Source of the DNA: an uncultured Clostridia bacterium
GTDB lineage: Bacteria; Bacillota; Clostridia; TANB77; CAG-465
Direction: 5' to 3'
DNA length: 41,097 bases
NCBI GenBank assembly: GCA_934130595.1
Contig: CAKOYF010000011.1
Location: 1 to 41,097, forward strand
Made by a program: the position numbers and the translations under genes. Of the stretch, positions 24,256-32,916 are shown in pieces (the stretch's first letter is position 1; each line of letters starts with the position of its first letter). Below the pieces are notes generated by a model. That model was not told where the DNA came from, made no database searches, and was given only the letters and a program-made list of their open reading frames with translations.

Positions 24256-25230
24256 CTATTTAAAGTAGTAATACTTATTGAAATCTTCTTTTGCTCTATC
24301 TAAATCAAATTGGAAATAGTAAATGCCATCAATCATACTATCATAACCATATTCAGTTGATGGTATTTGAACTGAACTTATATTTTTTAAATATTCTTGT
24401 CTGTCTCCTGCTACTTCTAAAAACATATCTTTGTATTTATTCATATCCATGTTTGTAGTAAGATTTACTAATATATCATCACTTAAAGATAAAATTTCAT
24501 TTACATCTTTTTTAGATATCTTATTTAGTAGTGATATTAGTATTGCTCTTTGTCTAGATGCACGTGTAAAATCATTTCCTACATATCTGTTTCTAGAATG
24601 TACTAATGCTTGTTTACCATTTAAATTTACAAGACCCGGTGCTGCTATTTTATTACTTGCATCAACTCTTTGATTTATGAAATTAACTTCATCTTGATCT
24701 AGAGTTACTTCTACACCACCAACTCTATCTATGCTACTTACTAATCCTGAAAAATCTATTGTTATATATTGAGTTAAATCCAAACCAAAATTTGAATTTA
24801 TTGTTTTTATACTTAATTGCTCTTGTCCATATGCATATGCATGATTTATTTTAGTCATTCCATATCCCGGCACATTAACGTATGAGTCTCTAGGTATACT
24901 TATTAGATTTATTTTCTTTTCTACGTTATTTATAACTACAATTATTATTGTGTCTGATCTTCCAGCATAGTAATTATCTTCATCTCTAGAATCACTTCCA
25001 AATATAACAAATTTGGTTATATTTTCTACATCTACTTTATTTGTATCACTCTCATCTGCCTCTGTGCTTGTCTCAATTCCTAAATCACTTTCATCTAATG
25101 GCTTTTGAGTTATTTTATCAAATTTACTTTTCACATAAAAATATCCAGCTAATACACAAGATATAATTATAATTAATACAATTAAAATTGCTATTAAACA
25201 TCCTTTAACTTTTCCAGATTTTTGATTCAT
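24256..25230 (-). CDS. LytR-CpsA-Psr (LCP) family wall-polymer ligase
   Basis: This 324-residue protein has a short cytoplasmic start, one membrane anchor (CLIAILIVLIIIISCVLAGY, residues 11-30) and an extracellular LCP domain. Typical blocks are FVIFGSDSRDEDNYYAGRSD, INLISIPRDSYVNVPGYG, KINHAYAYG, DRVGGVEVTLD and SRNRYVGNDFTRASRQRAIL, including the conserved Asp and Arg that hold the lipid pyrophosphate. LCP enzymes move lipid-linked teichoic acids or capsule to peptidoglycan. No other LCP gene is in the window, so it is the natural candidate for attaching the glycan made by the operon at 5162-16774. AAGGAG precedes the ATG; the promoter is at 25262-25290. Confidence 0.92.
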   Translation of the reverse strand: MNQKSGKVKGCLIAILIVLIIIISCVLAGYFYVKSKFDKITQKPLDESDLGIETSTEADESDTNKVDVENITKFVIFGSDSRDEDNYYAGRSDTIIIVVINNVEKKINLISIPRDSYVNVPGYGMTKINHAYAYGQEQLSIKTINSNFGLDLTQYITIDFSGLVSSIDRVGGVEVTLDQDEVNFINQRVDASNKIAAPGLVNLNGKQALVHSRNRYVGNDFTRASRQRAILISLLNKISKKDVNEILSLSDDILVNLTTNMDMNKYKDMFLEVAGDRQEYLKNISSVQIPSTEYGYDSMIDGIYYFQFDLDRAKEDFNKYYYFK

Positions 25231-25261
25231 TTTAATATATTCTCCTTAATATTACTGTCTG

Positions 25262-25290
25262 ATTATACTACTTTTTACATAACTTTTCAA
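25262..25290 (-). promoter_or_regulatory. Sigma-A promoter of the LCP gene
   Basis: TTGAAA (25285-25290) and TATAAT (25262-25267) on the minus strand, spacer 17 bases. Confidence 0.75.
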
Positions 25291-25313
25291 GTTCGACATT
25301 TGTTAATTTGAAT

Positions 25314-25338
25314 AAAAAAAATAGAGGTTTCCCTCTAT
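25314..25338 (-). terminator. Terminator of the CaCA antiporter gene
   Basis: ATAGAGG (25321-25327) pairs with CCTCTAT (25332-25338), with an A-run at 25314-25321. The stem overlaps the stop codon at 25335. Confidence 0.75.
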
Positions 25339-26282
25339 CTGCATAATATATATGCCATATATAATACATACATTGCAAGCATACATATTCCTTTTTTAAA
25401 TCCAATTCTATTATTTTTGTGTAGCATAATAAATACAAGTAAGCTTGAAACTGTCATAAATATAATATCTATAAGTGTAGTAAATGTTAATGTTAATGGA
25501 GTTATTGTTGCTGTAATTCCTAATATAAATAATATATTAAATATATTTGAACCTACAACATTTCCTATTGCTAAATCTGTTTCCCCTTTTTTACTTGCTA
25601 TTACACTTGTTACTAATTCTGGTAATGATGTACCAATTGCGACTATTGTTAATGCTATTACTGTTTCACTTACTCCTAAAGCTCTTGCAATTCCTGTTGC
25701 TCCATCAACAACAAATTGTCCACCTATTGCAACACCAGCTATTCCAATTATTATACATAGTACATCTTTTAATTTGAACTTAGTTTTTTCTTCTTGATTA
25801 TCTCCCTTTTGGTTTCTTTTTACATCAGCTATTAAAGAAACTAAATAAATTCCTAAGAAACACAATAATATTAATCCATTTGCTCTAGTTATAATACCTG
25901 TTGCTTGTCCTCTTAAGAAATAATCTCCTGTCATTATTAATAATACTATTGCAGATAATAGATAGTATGGAAAATCTCTCTTTTTTACTTCTTTTTTTGC
26001 TTTTAGTGATGTAATTAGTCCACATACTCCTAATATTAATAATGAATTACAAATATTTGAACCTACAACATTTCCTATAGATATTTCGTTGCTTCCTTTT
26101 AAAGCAGCTGTTATACTTACTGCAGCTTCTGGTGCTGATGTTCCAAATGCTACAATTGTTAAACCAATAATTAATGATGGAATACCAAAAGCTTTTGCAA
26201 CATTACTGCTTCCATCAACAAAAATATCTGCGCATTTTACTAATAATGCCAGACCTACGACTAATACAATAAAATTTAACAT
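25335..26282 (-). CDS. Calcium/sodium antiporter (CaCA family, YrbG-like)
   Basis: This 315-residue membrane protein has about ten segments and the two inverted alpha repeats of the CaCA family. The first is GLTIVAFGTSAPEAAVS with GNVVGSNICNSLLILG; the second is ALTIVAIGTSLPELVTS with GNVVGSNIFNILFILG. The family exchanges Ca2+ or other divalent cations for Na+ or H+. AAAGGAG precedes the ATG. The leader contains a Mn2+-type riboswitch, so this copy may export Mn2+ or be part of the Mn2+ response; the sequence alone does not tell the ion. Confidence 0.92.
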   Translation of the reverse strand: MLNFIVLVVGLALLVKCADIFVDGSSNVAKAFGIPSLIIGLTIVAFGTSAPEAAVSITAALKGSNEISIGNVVGSNICNSLLILGVCGLITSLKAKKEVKKRDFPYYLLSAIVLLIMTGDYFLRGQATGIITRANGLILLCFLGIYLVSLIADVKRNQKGDNQEEKTKFKLKDVLCIIIGIAGVAIGGQFVVDGATGIARALGVSETVIALTIVAIGTSLPELVTSVIASKKGETDLAIGNVVGSNIFNILFILGITATITPLTLTFTTLIDIIFMTVSSLLVFIMLHKNNRIGFKKGICMLAMYVLYMAYILCR

Positions 26283-26295
26283 TTTTTTCTCCTTT

Positions 26296-26450
26296 CACGA
26301 CAAAAAACAAGACTCTACGCCTAAGCGTAAAGTCTTGTTATATACTCGTTTTCTAAATAGAAGTACATTATATAGCGGGTACTATATCTACCGTATTGAC
26401 GCTATATACCAATTAAGTAACTACTCCCTTTACTCGTAAAAATATAACAT
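26296..26450 (-). promoter_or_regulatory. yybP-ykoY-type (Mn2+) riboswitch with terminator, upstream of the CaCA antiporter
   Basis: On the minus strand the leader contains AAAGGGAGTAG (26421-26431), the hallmark loop of the yybP-ykoY motif (consensus GGGGAGUAG). A 9-bp helix TATATAGCG/CGCTATATA follows (26400-26408 with 26369-26377), containing TCAATACGG. A closing helix P1 is GTTATAT (26442-26448) with ATATAAC (26337-26343). Directly downstream is a strong terminator (26308-26339) with a U-tract at 26301-26307. The last three bases of P1 (26337-26339) are also the start of the terminator stem, so P1 and terminator exclude each other. Mn2+ binding should favour P1 and let transcription through. 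yybP-ykoY motifs control cation exporters, including CaCA genes. Confidence 0.78.
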
Positions 26451-26469
26451 AAAACGAATATTTTGTCAA

Positions 26470-26718
26470 TTATTCTTCATTAGTTCTTTTAATAAATTCA
26501 TTGAAAATTTCATCAGCTAATTCTTCGTCTTCTACTTCATGATATTCAACTTCATCTTCTTTAGCTGTTGGATAAATCTTAAAGATTACTACTTCATCTT
26601 CACTATCTTCTGGTAGCATTACTGCAAATTCATCGTCTTCTTTGTATATTACGTCTAAAATTTCATATTTTACTTTATTTCCCTCTTTGTCTTCTAATTC
26701 AATCATATCTTCTTCCAT
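26470..26718 (-). CDS. DUF1292 family protein (YrzB-like), 82 aa
   Basis: An acidic 82-residue protein with the DUF1292 pattern: IELEDKEGNKVKYEILDVI, then FAVMLPEDSEDEVVIFKIYP and a Glu/Asp-rich tail. Function unknown; in Bacillota it is often encoded with yrrL/alaS-region genes, but here it follows ispG. AAGGAGG precedes the ATG. No strong terminator was seen after it before the riboswitch region. Confidence 0.88.
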   Translation of the reverse strand: MEEDMIELEDKEGNKVKYEILDVIYKEDDEFAVMLPEDSEDEVVIFKIYPTAKEDEVEYHEVEDEELADEIFNEFIKRTNEE

Positions 26719-26774
26719 TACTTTTTTCCTCCTTATATTTTAATATATAATTATTATGCTCTAAAATATAATTA

Positions 26775-27842
26775 TTATTTATTTTTTTGATCTATCATTT
26801 GCAATATTTCACTTTTTAAAGTATATACTATATCTTCTTGTTTTACTTTCTTTATTATTTTTCCTTTTTTAAACAATATTCCTTCTTTAATTCCTCCTGC
26901 TATTCCAATATCTGCTTCTCTTGCTTCACCAGGTCCATTTACTGCACATCCCATTACAGCAACAGTTATATCTGATTCTATTGTTTGTAAAAAGTCTTCT
27001 ACTTCTTTTGCTATTGGTATAAGGTCTATTTGTGTTCTACCACAAGTAGGGCAAGCTATTAAAGTAGGTGTTTTTTTATATAAATTACAATCTTTTAATA
27101 TTTCTTTAGCAACTTTTATTTCTTTTACAGGATCATCTGATAAAGAAACTCTTACTGTATCTCCTATACCTTCTCTTAGCATTATTCCTAAACCAATACT
27201 AGATTTTACTGTTCCACTAAATTCAGTTCCTGCTTCTGTTATTCCTAAATGAAGTGGACAATCAAACTCCTTAGATGCAAGTTCATAACTTTCTATGCAT
27301 AAGTCTAAATTTGATGCTTTCAAAGATATTAAATAATCTTTAAAATCTAAATCTTCTAGTATTTTCACGTGACGTCTTGCACTTTCTACCATTGCTTGTG
27401 CAGTTGGTTTTCCATATTTTTCAAGTAAATCTTTTTCTAATGAACCAGCATTTACTCCTATTCTAATTGGAATATGCTTTTGTTTACATTTATCTACAAC
27501 TGCTTTTACTTTTTCTTCACTTCCAATATTTCCTGGATTTATTCTTACTTTATCTACACCAGATTCTATAGCTTGAAGTGCTATTTTATAATCAAAATGA
27601 ATATCTGCAACTATTGGAATATGTATTTGTTTTTTTATTTCTTTTATAGCTTTTGCATCTTCCATATCTAAACATGCTACTCTTATTATTTCACATCCTG
27701 CTTTTTCTAAAGCAAGTATTTGGTCTACAGTAGCCTTTGCATCTTTAGTTTTAGTATTACACATAGATTGTATTACTACTTTGTCTTGTCCACCTATTTG
27801 AACATTTCCAACCATAATTTTTCTAGTATTTTTTCTATTCAT
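26775..27842 (-). CDS. ispG: 4-hydroxy-3-methylbut-2-enyl diphosphate synthase (flavodoxin/ferredoxin), IspG
   Basis: This 355-residue enzyme of the MEP isoprenoid pathway turns MEcPP into HMBPP using a 4Fe-4S cluster. It starts RKNTRKIMVGNVQIGG. It has the TIM-barrel marks IPIVADIHFDYKIAL, KVRINPGNIG and IRIGVNAGSLE. The C-terminal cluster-binding cysteines are in LIACPTCGRTQIDL and VAVMGCAVNGPGEA. Length and motifs are complete for the short bacterial form. AAAGGTAG precedes the ATG. It is probably co-transcribed with the SWIM and HD genes upstream. Confidence 0.97.
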   Translation of the reverse strand: MNRKNTRKIMVGNVQIGGQDKVVIQSMCNTKTKDAKATVDQILALEKAGCEIIRVACLDMEDAKAIKEIKKQIHIPIVADIHFDYKIALQAIESGVDKVRINPGNIGSEEKVKAVVDKCKQKHIPIRIGVNAGSLEKDLLEKYGKPTAQAMVESARRHVKILEDLDFKDYLISLKASNLDLCIESYELASKEFDCPLHLGITEAGTEFSGTVKSSIGLGIMLREGIGDTVRVSLSDDPVKEIKVAKEILKDCNLYKKTPTLIACPTCGRTQIDLIPIAKEVEDFLQTIESDITVAVMGCAVNGPGEAREADIGIAGGIKEGILFKKGKIIKKVKQEDIVYTLKSEILQMIDQKNK

Positions 27843-27867
27843 ATTTTCTACCTTTCATACAAATATT

Positions 27868-29757
27868 TTATTCTTCTTTAAATTCTTTTGTTTTATCTAT
27901 ATACATTAATGTTGCTGCTACATGCTTACAATATCCATCATCTTGCAAACAACCACATGTACAACTTATTTTATTTACTACATAGTCCTTATTATAATTA
28001 ATTCTTACCATGTATTCTTCTCCAAAATTATCTCCTTGACAATATGCAAAAAATTCGTTTTTATCTCTACTTGCATACACTATTTTTTTGTCCACTGCTG
28101 TTGACATTCCTATACTTTTTTCATCTAAACTAAGCATAGGCAAGAATTTTTCTTTTAAATTTATTTCTTTTGAAGTATTTTCTTCTTCATCTTCATTTTC
28201 TTCCTCATTTTCTTCCTCTTTTGTTGTTTCATCTGGGCTTAATAGTCTAAATTCATCTTCACTTATTGCTTCTATATCAAACATATTTCTTATTAATGCT
28301 CTAAGCTCTGGATCATTTTCATGTCTTAATGCATATTTTAATGGTTCTTCTATTTCTTCTAAATAGCTGTCATCCCAAAATATAATTTCAGATAATATAG
28401 TCACCACATCACTTCTTATTCTATGGTCATCACAATAAAGTGCTTTACAACAAGCTTTTACTGCTAAATCTGGGAATTCTTTACTTGCATGTAAATATGC
28501 AAGTAGTGGTGTTATATCCATATGTTTGTTCTCTTTTATTTCTTTAGATATGTTATCCCAATCTATTTTCTTATTTAATTCTTCAAGTGCATTTGAAAGA
28601 AGCTCTTTATTTGCAGATATACACTCTAATAACTCTATATTTTTCTCTGGATCATTCATAAATTCATTATATATTATTAAATACATTTCTTTTAAATCTA
28701 AAGCAGCTATTTTATTGAAAATATCTAAATGCGGATTTTTAACTTCTTCTTTTAGCATTTCTAATGTTTTATCACATGAAAGTTCTTCTTTATATATTTT
28801 CTTTAATTCAGCTTCCTTTTCTTCTTCTAAAATACCTTCTCCAATTACAGATACATATACGTCCATAACGGCTGAAAAGGCATCATATTTTGAATTAAAT
28901 TCATCATACCTAATAATATACTCTTTAAGTAAATTATATAGCCAATTTAAATCATTATCACTTTCAATAATATCTTTAGTTAAAACAATAGCTTTTATAA
29001 TGCCACCAATATTTACATATCTTTTTAAAGTTATTTCTGAATATTTTAATACATCTATTAAATCTAATTTCTTTAATAAATTTAAATATCCAGGATATGT
29101 ACGATCAAGCATATTATTATCTACTATCCAAAGTTTTTCTTCTTTGGTTAATATTTCCATTTTTTCAATTAATTGGCTTATTATATGCTTATCATCAGAG
29201 TATCTTTTAATAATATAGAATCTGTAATAGTCTGGATTTGGATACTTGTCCAAAACAAATTTATTAATTAGCTTAGTAAACTCAGGAAACATACTTATTT
29301 TTAATATAATTCTTTGCAATGCATGATTTTCTGATATATTTGAATATGACGCTAAAAGCAAATATATATACATGCAAGATAGATTCTTTGTTTTAGTTAT
29401 ATTTTCTTTACAAAAAGCTCCTAATTTCTCTTTGTTTAAATTCTTGCTTTTTTCAATTACTCCTATTATCTCGTCTATATTTTTATTTATGTCTAAGCTC
29501 TTATTTTCAAGATATTTTTCTAGCTTAGTACTATCTAGTTTCTTTACCATTTCTGTTAGTAGCTTTAACAGTTCAAAATCTATAGAATCAATTATATTAC
29601 TTTGCCATATAAGAAAGTTTAAATGTGCATTACTATCTACACCATAAATTTTTTCATCATCTCTTTTAATATAAAAAGCTAATTGACTACTTCTTCCTTT
29701 TTTACCATTAATATTTAAATTGTCTTCAATAAAATCATATATACTTTTTTCTTCCAT
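27868..29757 (-). CDS. SWIM zinc-finger protein of unknown function, 629 aa
   Basis: A 629-residue, largely helical protein. The only domain I recognise is a C-terminal SWIM zinc finger, with the C-x-C...C-x-H pattern in ISCTCGCLQDDGYCKHVAAT at about residues 595-614. The middle has HEAT-like helical pairs (for example CCKALYCDDHRIRSDVVTIL), then a strongly acidic low-complexity stretch (EENEEENEDEEENTS, about 515-530). SWIM domains bind DNA or protein and often occur with helicases; no helicase motifs are seen here. A separate helicase partner is not encoded in the window. GAGAGG precedes the ATG. The gene lies 25 bases upstream of ispG. Confidence 0.8.
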   Translation of the reverse strand: MEEKSIYDFIEDNLNINGKKGRSSQLAFYIKRDDEKIYGVDSNAHLNFLIWQSNIIDSIDFELLKLLTEMVKKLDSTKLEKYLENKSLDINKNIDEIIGVIEKSKNLNKEKLGAFCKENITKTKNLSCMYIYLLLASYSNISENHALQRIILKISMFPEFTKLINKFVLDKYPNPDYYRFYIIKRYSDDKHIISQLIEKMEILTKEEKLWIVDNNMLDRTYPGYLNLLKKLDLIDVLKYSEITLKRYVNIGGIIKAIVLTKDIIESDNDLNWLYNLLKEYIIRYDEFNSKYDAFSAVMDVYVSVIGEGILEEEKEAELKKIYKEELSCDKTLEMLKEEVKNPHLDIFNKIAALDLKEMYLIIYNEFMNDPEKNIELLECISANKELLSNALEELNKKIDWDNISKEIKENKHMDITPLLAYLHASKEFPDLAVKACCKALYCDDHRIRSDVVTILSEIIFWDDSYLEEIEEPLKYALRHENDPELRALIRNMFDIEAISEDEFRLLSPDETTKEEENEEENEDEEENTSKEINLKEKFLPMLSLDEKSIGMSTAVDKKIVYASRDKNEFFAYCQGDNFGEEYMVRINYNKDYVVNKISCTCGCLQDDGYCKHVAATLMYIDKTKEFKEE

Positions 29758-29809
29758 ATTTACCTCTCATAATAATTTTAGTATATCATATATTATTTTA
29801 ATATTTCAA

Positions 29810-30553
29810 TTAATTTTCTTCTATTTTTCTTTTCATATATTGCAAAATATATTCTTTAATTTTCTCTATTTCATCTTTTGGTACATTGTTATATTGTTCT
29901 AATATATTTATCTTTTTTTCAACTAGATTTAATTGTTGTAAATATTTTATAGAATATATATAATACAAATCAAAGATAAAGCATAACATACGCACAACAG
30001 AGTCTGCCTCAGATTTAACTGCTGAATTAGCACAGCATTTTTCTAGATATACATACTGTAATGTCTCTATATTAAAGTCGCTATCTACGTCCTTTACTGC
30101 TAATATTTGTGTATTCATTATATCTAGCTTATCTGCATCTCTTATTATTTTAGATATTATTAGCTCTATTCCGTCTATTCCTTGTTCTATTGCCAATTTA
30201 TTATGATTTTTTACTGCAGTTAATATTATCTTTTGTTTTACTTTATCTTTTTCATATTTTTCTATATAATTATTCTTTTTTAATATTTCTACCCCTAAAT
30301 CTGCATGATCTATAGATTTTAAGTCGTCATATGTACAATATTGTGTCCATTGCTCAAATCTTCCAATATCATGTAATAACCCAGCTTTTGCAGCTAATAT
30401 CATTTCATCTTCTGTTAAATTAAGACTTTTTGCTATATCTATTGCAAATTTCATAACTCTTAATGAATGTTTATATTTTCTTTCAATAGCTGGTACGCTT
30501 AAATCATAATGATTTACAAAGGTTTCAAATTCCTCTATTTCTTTTTCTATCAT
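29810..30553 (-). CDS. HD domain phosphohydrolase, 247 aa
   Basis: This 247-residue protein has an HD-superfamily metal site: KHSLRVMKFA (first His), GLLHDIGRFEQW (the HD pair) and SIDHADLGVEIL. A later IIRDADKLDIMNTQ gives the last Asp. The family hydrolyses phosphate esters of nucleotides or other small molecules; the substrate is unknown. TTGGAG precedes the ATG. It is probably the first gene of a group with the SWIM, ispG and DUF1292 genes; a weak promoter (TTGCTT, 17 bases, TAATAT) lies at 30577-30605. Confidence 0.9.
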   Translation of the reverse strand: MIEKEIEEFETFVNHYDLSVPAIERKYKHSLRVMKFAIDIAKSLNLTEDEMILAAKAGLLHDIGRFEQWTQYCTYDDLKSIDHADLGVEILKKNNYIEKYEKDKVKQKIILTAVKNHNKLAIEQGIDGIELIISKIIRDADKLDIMNTQILAVKDVDSDFNIETLQYVYLEKCCANSAVKSEADSVVRMLCFIFDLYYIYSIKYLQQLNLVEKKINILEQYNNVPKDEIEKIKEYILQYMKRKIEEN

Positions 30554-30576
30554 CTTTTTTCTCCAATCATATATAT

Positions 30577-30605
30577 ATATTACTACTTAGTATTACTTTA
30601 AGCAA
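30577..30605 (-). promoter_or_regulatory. Possible promoter of the HD/SWIM/ispG group
   Basis: On the minus strand TTGCTT (30600-30605) and TAATAT (30577-30582), spacer 17 bases, about 25 bases before the ATG. The -10 is a weak match. Confidence 0.4.
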
Positions 30606-30706
30606 TAATTGTAATGGATTTTATATATCATAATTTCACATGTATATTTAAGCACAAAATTGTGTTCAATTTAAGAGTATTTCTTTATTGTTTTGAAAAA
30701 TGATAT

Positions 30707-30743
30707 AAAAAAATTCCTGTAAACTAAATATTTACAGGAATTT
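30707..30743 (-). terminator. Terminator after tRNA-Ser(GCU)
   Basis: AAATTCCTGTAAA (30711-30723) pairs perfectly with TTTACAGGAATTT (30731-30743), with an A-run before it (U-tract on the minus strand). It lies 15 bases after the 3' end of the tRNA. Confidence 0.88.
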
Positions 30744-30758
30744 ATATCAATTATACTT

Positions 30759-30848
30759 TGGCGGAGAGTGAGGGGTTCGAACCCTCGCGCCCGTTGCCAG
30801 ACCTAACAGTTTAGCAAACTGTCCCCTTCACCACTTGGGTAACTCTCC
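30759..30848 (-). tRNA. tRNA-Ser, anticodon GCU
   Basis: The minus strand folds as a class II tRNA with encoded CCA. The acceptor stem is GGAGAGT/ACTCTCC with G before CCA. The anticodon stem-loop is ACAGTTTGCTAAACTGT with anticodon GCT, and there is a long variable arm. The T arm is GAGGGTTCGAACCCCTC. It reads AGC/AGU codons. It has its own promoter and terminator. Confidence 0.96.
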
Positions 30849-30871
30849 AAAGCTCTTTTCGATACCTCTAC

Positions 30872-30900
30872 ATTATAACAATAATACAATAATAAGTCAA
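30872..30900 (-). promoter_or_regulatory. Promoter of tRNA-Ser(GCU)
   Basis: TTGACT (30895-30900) and TATAAT (30872-30877) on the minus strand, spacer 17 bases. Confidence 0.8.
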
Positions 30901-30934
30901 TATCTTTGAGTAAAATTAATTTATATTTTTGAGC

Positions 30935-30964
30935 AAAAAAAAATAGAACGTTAAAACATTCTAT
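30935..30964 (-). terminator. Terminator after tRNA-Ser(UGA)
   Basis: ATAGAA (30943-30948) pairs with TTCTAT (30959-30964), with two more inner pairs after a mismatch and an eight-base A-run at 30935-30943. It lies just after the tRNA 3' end. Confidence 0.65.
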
Positions 30965-30972
30965 CTTTCATG

Positions 30973-31061
30973 TGGCGGAAGAGGTAGGATTCGAACCCAC
31001 GGTGCCTTTCGACATCACCAGTTTTCAAGACTGGCTCCTTAAACCACTCGGACACTCTTCC
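30973..31061 (-). tRNA. tRNA-Ser, anticodon UGA
   Basis: The minus strand folds as a class II tRNA with encoded CCA. The acceptor stem is GGAAGAG/CTCTTCC with G before CCA. The anticodon stem-loop is CCAGTCTTGAAAACTGG with anticodon TGA, and there is a long variable arm. The T arm is GTGGGTTCGAATCCTAC. It reads UCN codons, mainly UCA. Confidence 0.96.
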
Positions 31062-31079
31062 ATTCGTGATACGTTTATT

Positions 31080-31107
31080 ATTATATCACTATTTTTTTAT
31101 TTGTCAA
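31080..31107 (-). promoter_or_regulatory. Promoter of tRNA-Ser(UGA)
   Basis: TTGACA (31102-31107) and TATAAT (31080-31085) on the minus strand, spacer 16 bases. Confidence 0.8.
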
Positions 31108-31146
31108 TATCAAAGTCTAAAAAATCATAATTTTTTCTAACTTTTT

Positions 31147-32043
31147 TTACATTTTAATATTTAACATTGAAAGTAGGCTTTCTAATCCATCTTCATCGTT
31201 ATATTCTATTATTAATCTTTGATGTTTTTTAGTTTGATCAATTCTTACTTTATATCCAAAATAATCTTTTAGCTTATTCTCTAATCTATCATAGTATACA
31301 GATTTTGGTTGTTTAGCAGTTTTCTTTTTTCTATATTTATCGTCACCGTATATTAGTTTTTCAACATCTCTTACAGTTAATTTCTTTTCTGCTACTTTCT
31401 TAGCAATGGCAATTTGCTTTTTAGGATCATCTATTACAAGTAATGCTCTTGCTTGTCCTTCTACTAATTGACCTTTTAGTATCATATCTTGAATTTCTTC
31501 TGGTAATTTTAATAAACGCATTATATTAGATACTGTTGAGATATTCTTCCCAGTTATTTTAGCTACATCACTTTGAGAATATCCATCTATGTCCATTAAT
31601 TCTTTTATTGCTTGAGCAACTTCAACTATATTTAAATCTTCTCTTTGTATATTTTCAATTAAAGCTACTTGTTTCTTTTTATTGTCTGTATAATCCTTAA
31701 TTATTGCTGGTATTGTTTCTAGCCCTGCTGCTTTTGCTGCTCTCCATCTTCTTTCACCAGCAACTATTGTATATCCACTAGCATCTTTTACAACTAAAAT
31801 TGGCTGTATTACACCATTTTCTTTAATAGAGTCTGTTAGTTCTTGCATTTTTTCTTTATCAAAAACTTTTCTAGGTTGATTTAACATAGGCTCAACTTCA
31901 GTTATATTAAGCTCTATAACTTTATCTACTACATTTTCAGTTTCTTTTTCTTTCTTTGAAGTTCTTTTTGTTACTTTTTCAATTGTTTCTTCATTATCTT
32001 CCCCAAAGAAAGCATCTAATCCTCTTCCTAAACCTTTAGCCAT
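31147..32043 (-). CDS. parB: Chromosome partitioning protein ParB (Spo0J)
   Basis: This 298-residue protein is a chromosomal ParB. The N-terminus MAKGLGRGLDAFFGEDNEE is the ParA-stimulating peptide. The CTP-binding/ParB-N domain has QPRKVFDKEKMQEL, GVIQPILVV and GERRWRAAKAAGLETIPAII, then QREDLNIVEVAQA. A helix-turn-helix (SQSDVAKITGKNISTVSNIM) recognises parS. The C-terminal dimer domain contains RLENKLKDYFGYKVRI. It loads as a CTP clamp around origin-proximal parS sites. The start lies one base after the parA stop, with AAGGAGG inside the parA end. Confidence 0.96.
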   Translation of the reverse strand: MAKGLGRGLDAFFGEDNEETIEKVTKRTSKKEKETENVVDKVIELNITEVEPMLNQPRKVFDKEKMQELTDSIKENGVIQPILVVKDASGYTIVAGERRWRAAKAAGLETIPAIIKDYTDNKKKQVALIENIQREDLNIVEVAQAIKELMDIDGYSQSDVAKITGKNISTVSNIMRLLKLPEEIQDMILKGQLVEGQARALLVIDDPKKQIAIAKKVAEKKLTVRDVEKLIYGDDKYRKKKTAKQPKSVYYDRLENKLKDYFGYKVRIDQTKKHQRLIIEYNDEDGLESLLSMLNIKM

Positions 32044-32044
32044 A

Positions 32045-32815
32045 TTAATCCTCCTTTTCTATTAGTTTTATTAGCTCTCTTGCTAATTTTCTATATGTTT
32101 CTGCTCCCTTAGAGTCATCATCATATAATGTTATTGGTAATCCATGGCTTGGTGCTTCACTAAGTCTTATATTTCTAGGGATTATTGTTTGGAATACTTT
32201 ATTTCCAAAGTATTTTTCAACTTCTCTTGCAACTTGTGTAGATAAGTTTGTCCTAGCATCAAACATAGTTAAAATAACCCCTTCTATTATTAGATCTGGA
32301 TTTAAATGTTTTTGGACAAGCTTAATTGTATTTATTAATTGTCCTAATCCTTCTAGTGCATAATACTCACATTGTATTGGTACAAGAACACTATCTGAAG
32401 CTGTAAAAGCATTTAAAGTAATTAACCCTAATGATGGTGGACAATCTATCAATATATAGTCGTATTCATCTTTAATTTTATTTAAAGCATCTTTTAGTCT
32501 AGTTTCTCTTGAAACCATTGATACAAGCTCAACTTCAGCTCCTGCAAGATTTATATTAGCAGGACAAACATCTAATTTTTTTATCATTGTTTTTACTATT
32601 GTTTCACTCATATCCATGTCATCTATTAAAACATTATATACTGATTTGTCTGTGTGAGCCTCAATTCCTAATCCACTTGTTGCATTTCCTTGTGGATCTA
32701 TATCTATTAATAATACTCTTTTACCTCTTTGTGCTAAGCAAGCACTCAAATTAACTGCTGTTGTTGTTTTACCTACTCCACCTTTTTGATTAGCTATTGA
32801 TATTACCCTTGCCAT
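32045..32815 (-). CDS. parA: Chromosome partitioning ATPase ParA (Soj)
   Basis: This 256-residue protein has the deviant Walker A KGGVGKTTTAVNLSA, switch I IDIDPQGNATSGLG and switch II YDYILIDCPPSLG. It also has VPIQCEYYALEGLGQL and a basic C-terminal half. It binds DNA nonspecifically as an ATP dimer, is stimulated by ParB, and in Bacillota also controls DnaA. GAGGTGA precedes the ATG. It forms an operon with parB and has a terminator-bounded upstream region. Confidence 0.96.
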   Translation of the reverse strand: MARVISIANQKGGVGKTTTAVNLSACLAQRGKRVLLIDIDPQGNATSGLGIEAHTDKSVYNVLIDDMDMSETIVKTMIKKLDVCPANINLAGAEVELVSMVSRETRLKDALNKIKDEYDYILIDCPPSLGLITLNAFTASDSVLVPIQCEYYALEGLGQLINTIKLVQKHLNPDLIIEGVILTMFDARTNLSTQVAREVEKYFGNKVFQTIIPRNIRLSEAPSHGLPITLYDDDSKGAETYRKLARELIKLIEKED

Positions 32816-32832
32816 AATGTCACCTCAGAGTT

Positions 32833-32861
32833 ATTATATTACATTTTTCTAAAAAATGAAA
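32833..32861 (-). promoter_or_regulatory. Possible promoter of parAB
   Basis: TTTCAT (32856-32861) and TATAAT (32833-32838) on the minus strand, spacer 17 bases. The -10 is perfect, the -35 weak. It is placed after the rsmG terminator. Confidence 0.5.
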
Positions 32862-32916
32862 GAGAAAAAAATAAATTTTACTCTTTATTTAAAAATTCGC
32901 TATTTTATTTATATAT

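Noticed and set aside
27361..27376. TTTTCACGTGACGTC inside ispG as a parS site
   Set aside because: Only the left arm and centre match; the right arm fails, giving about 10 of 16 bases, and it lies within a coding sequence.
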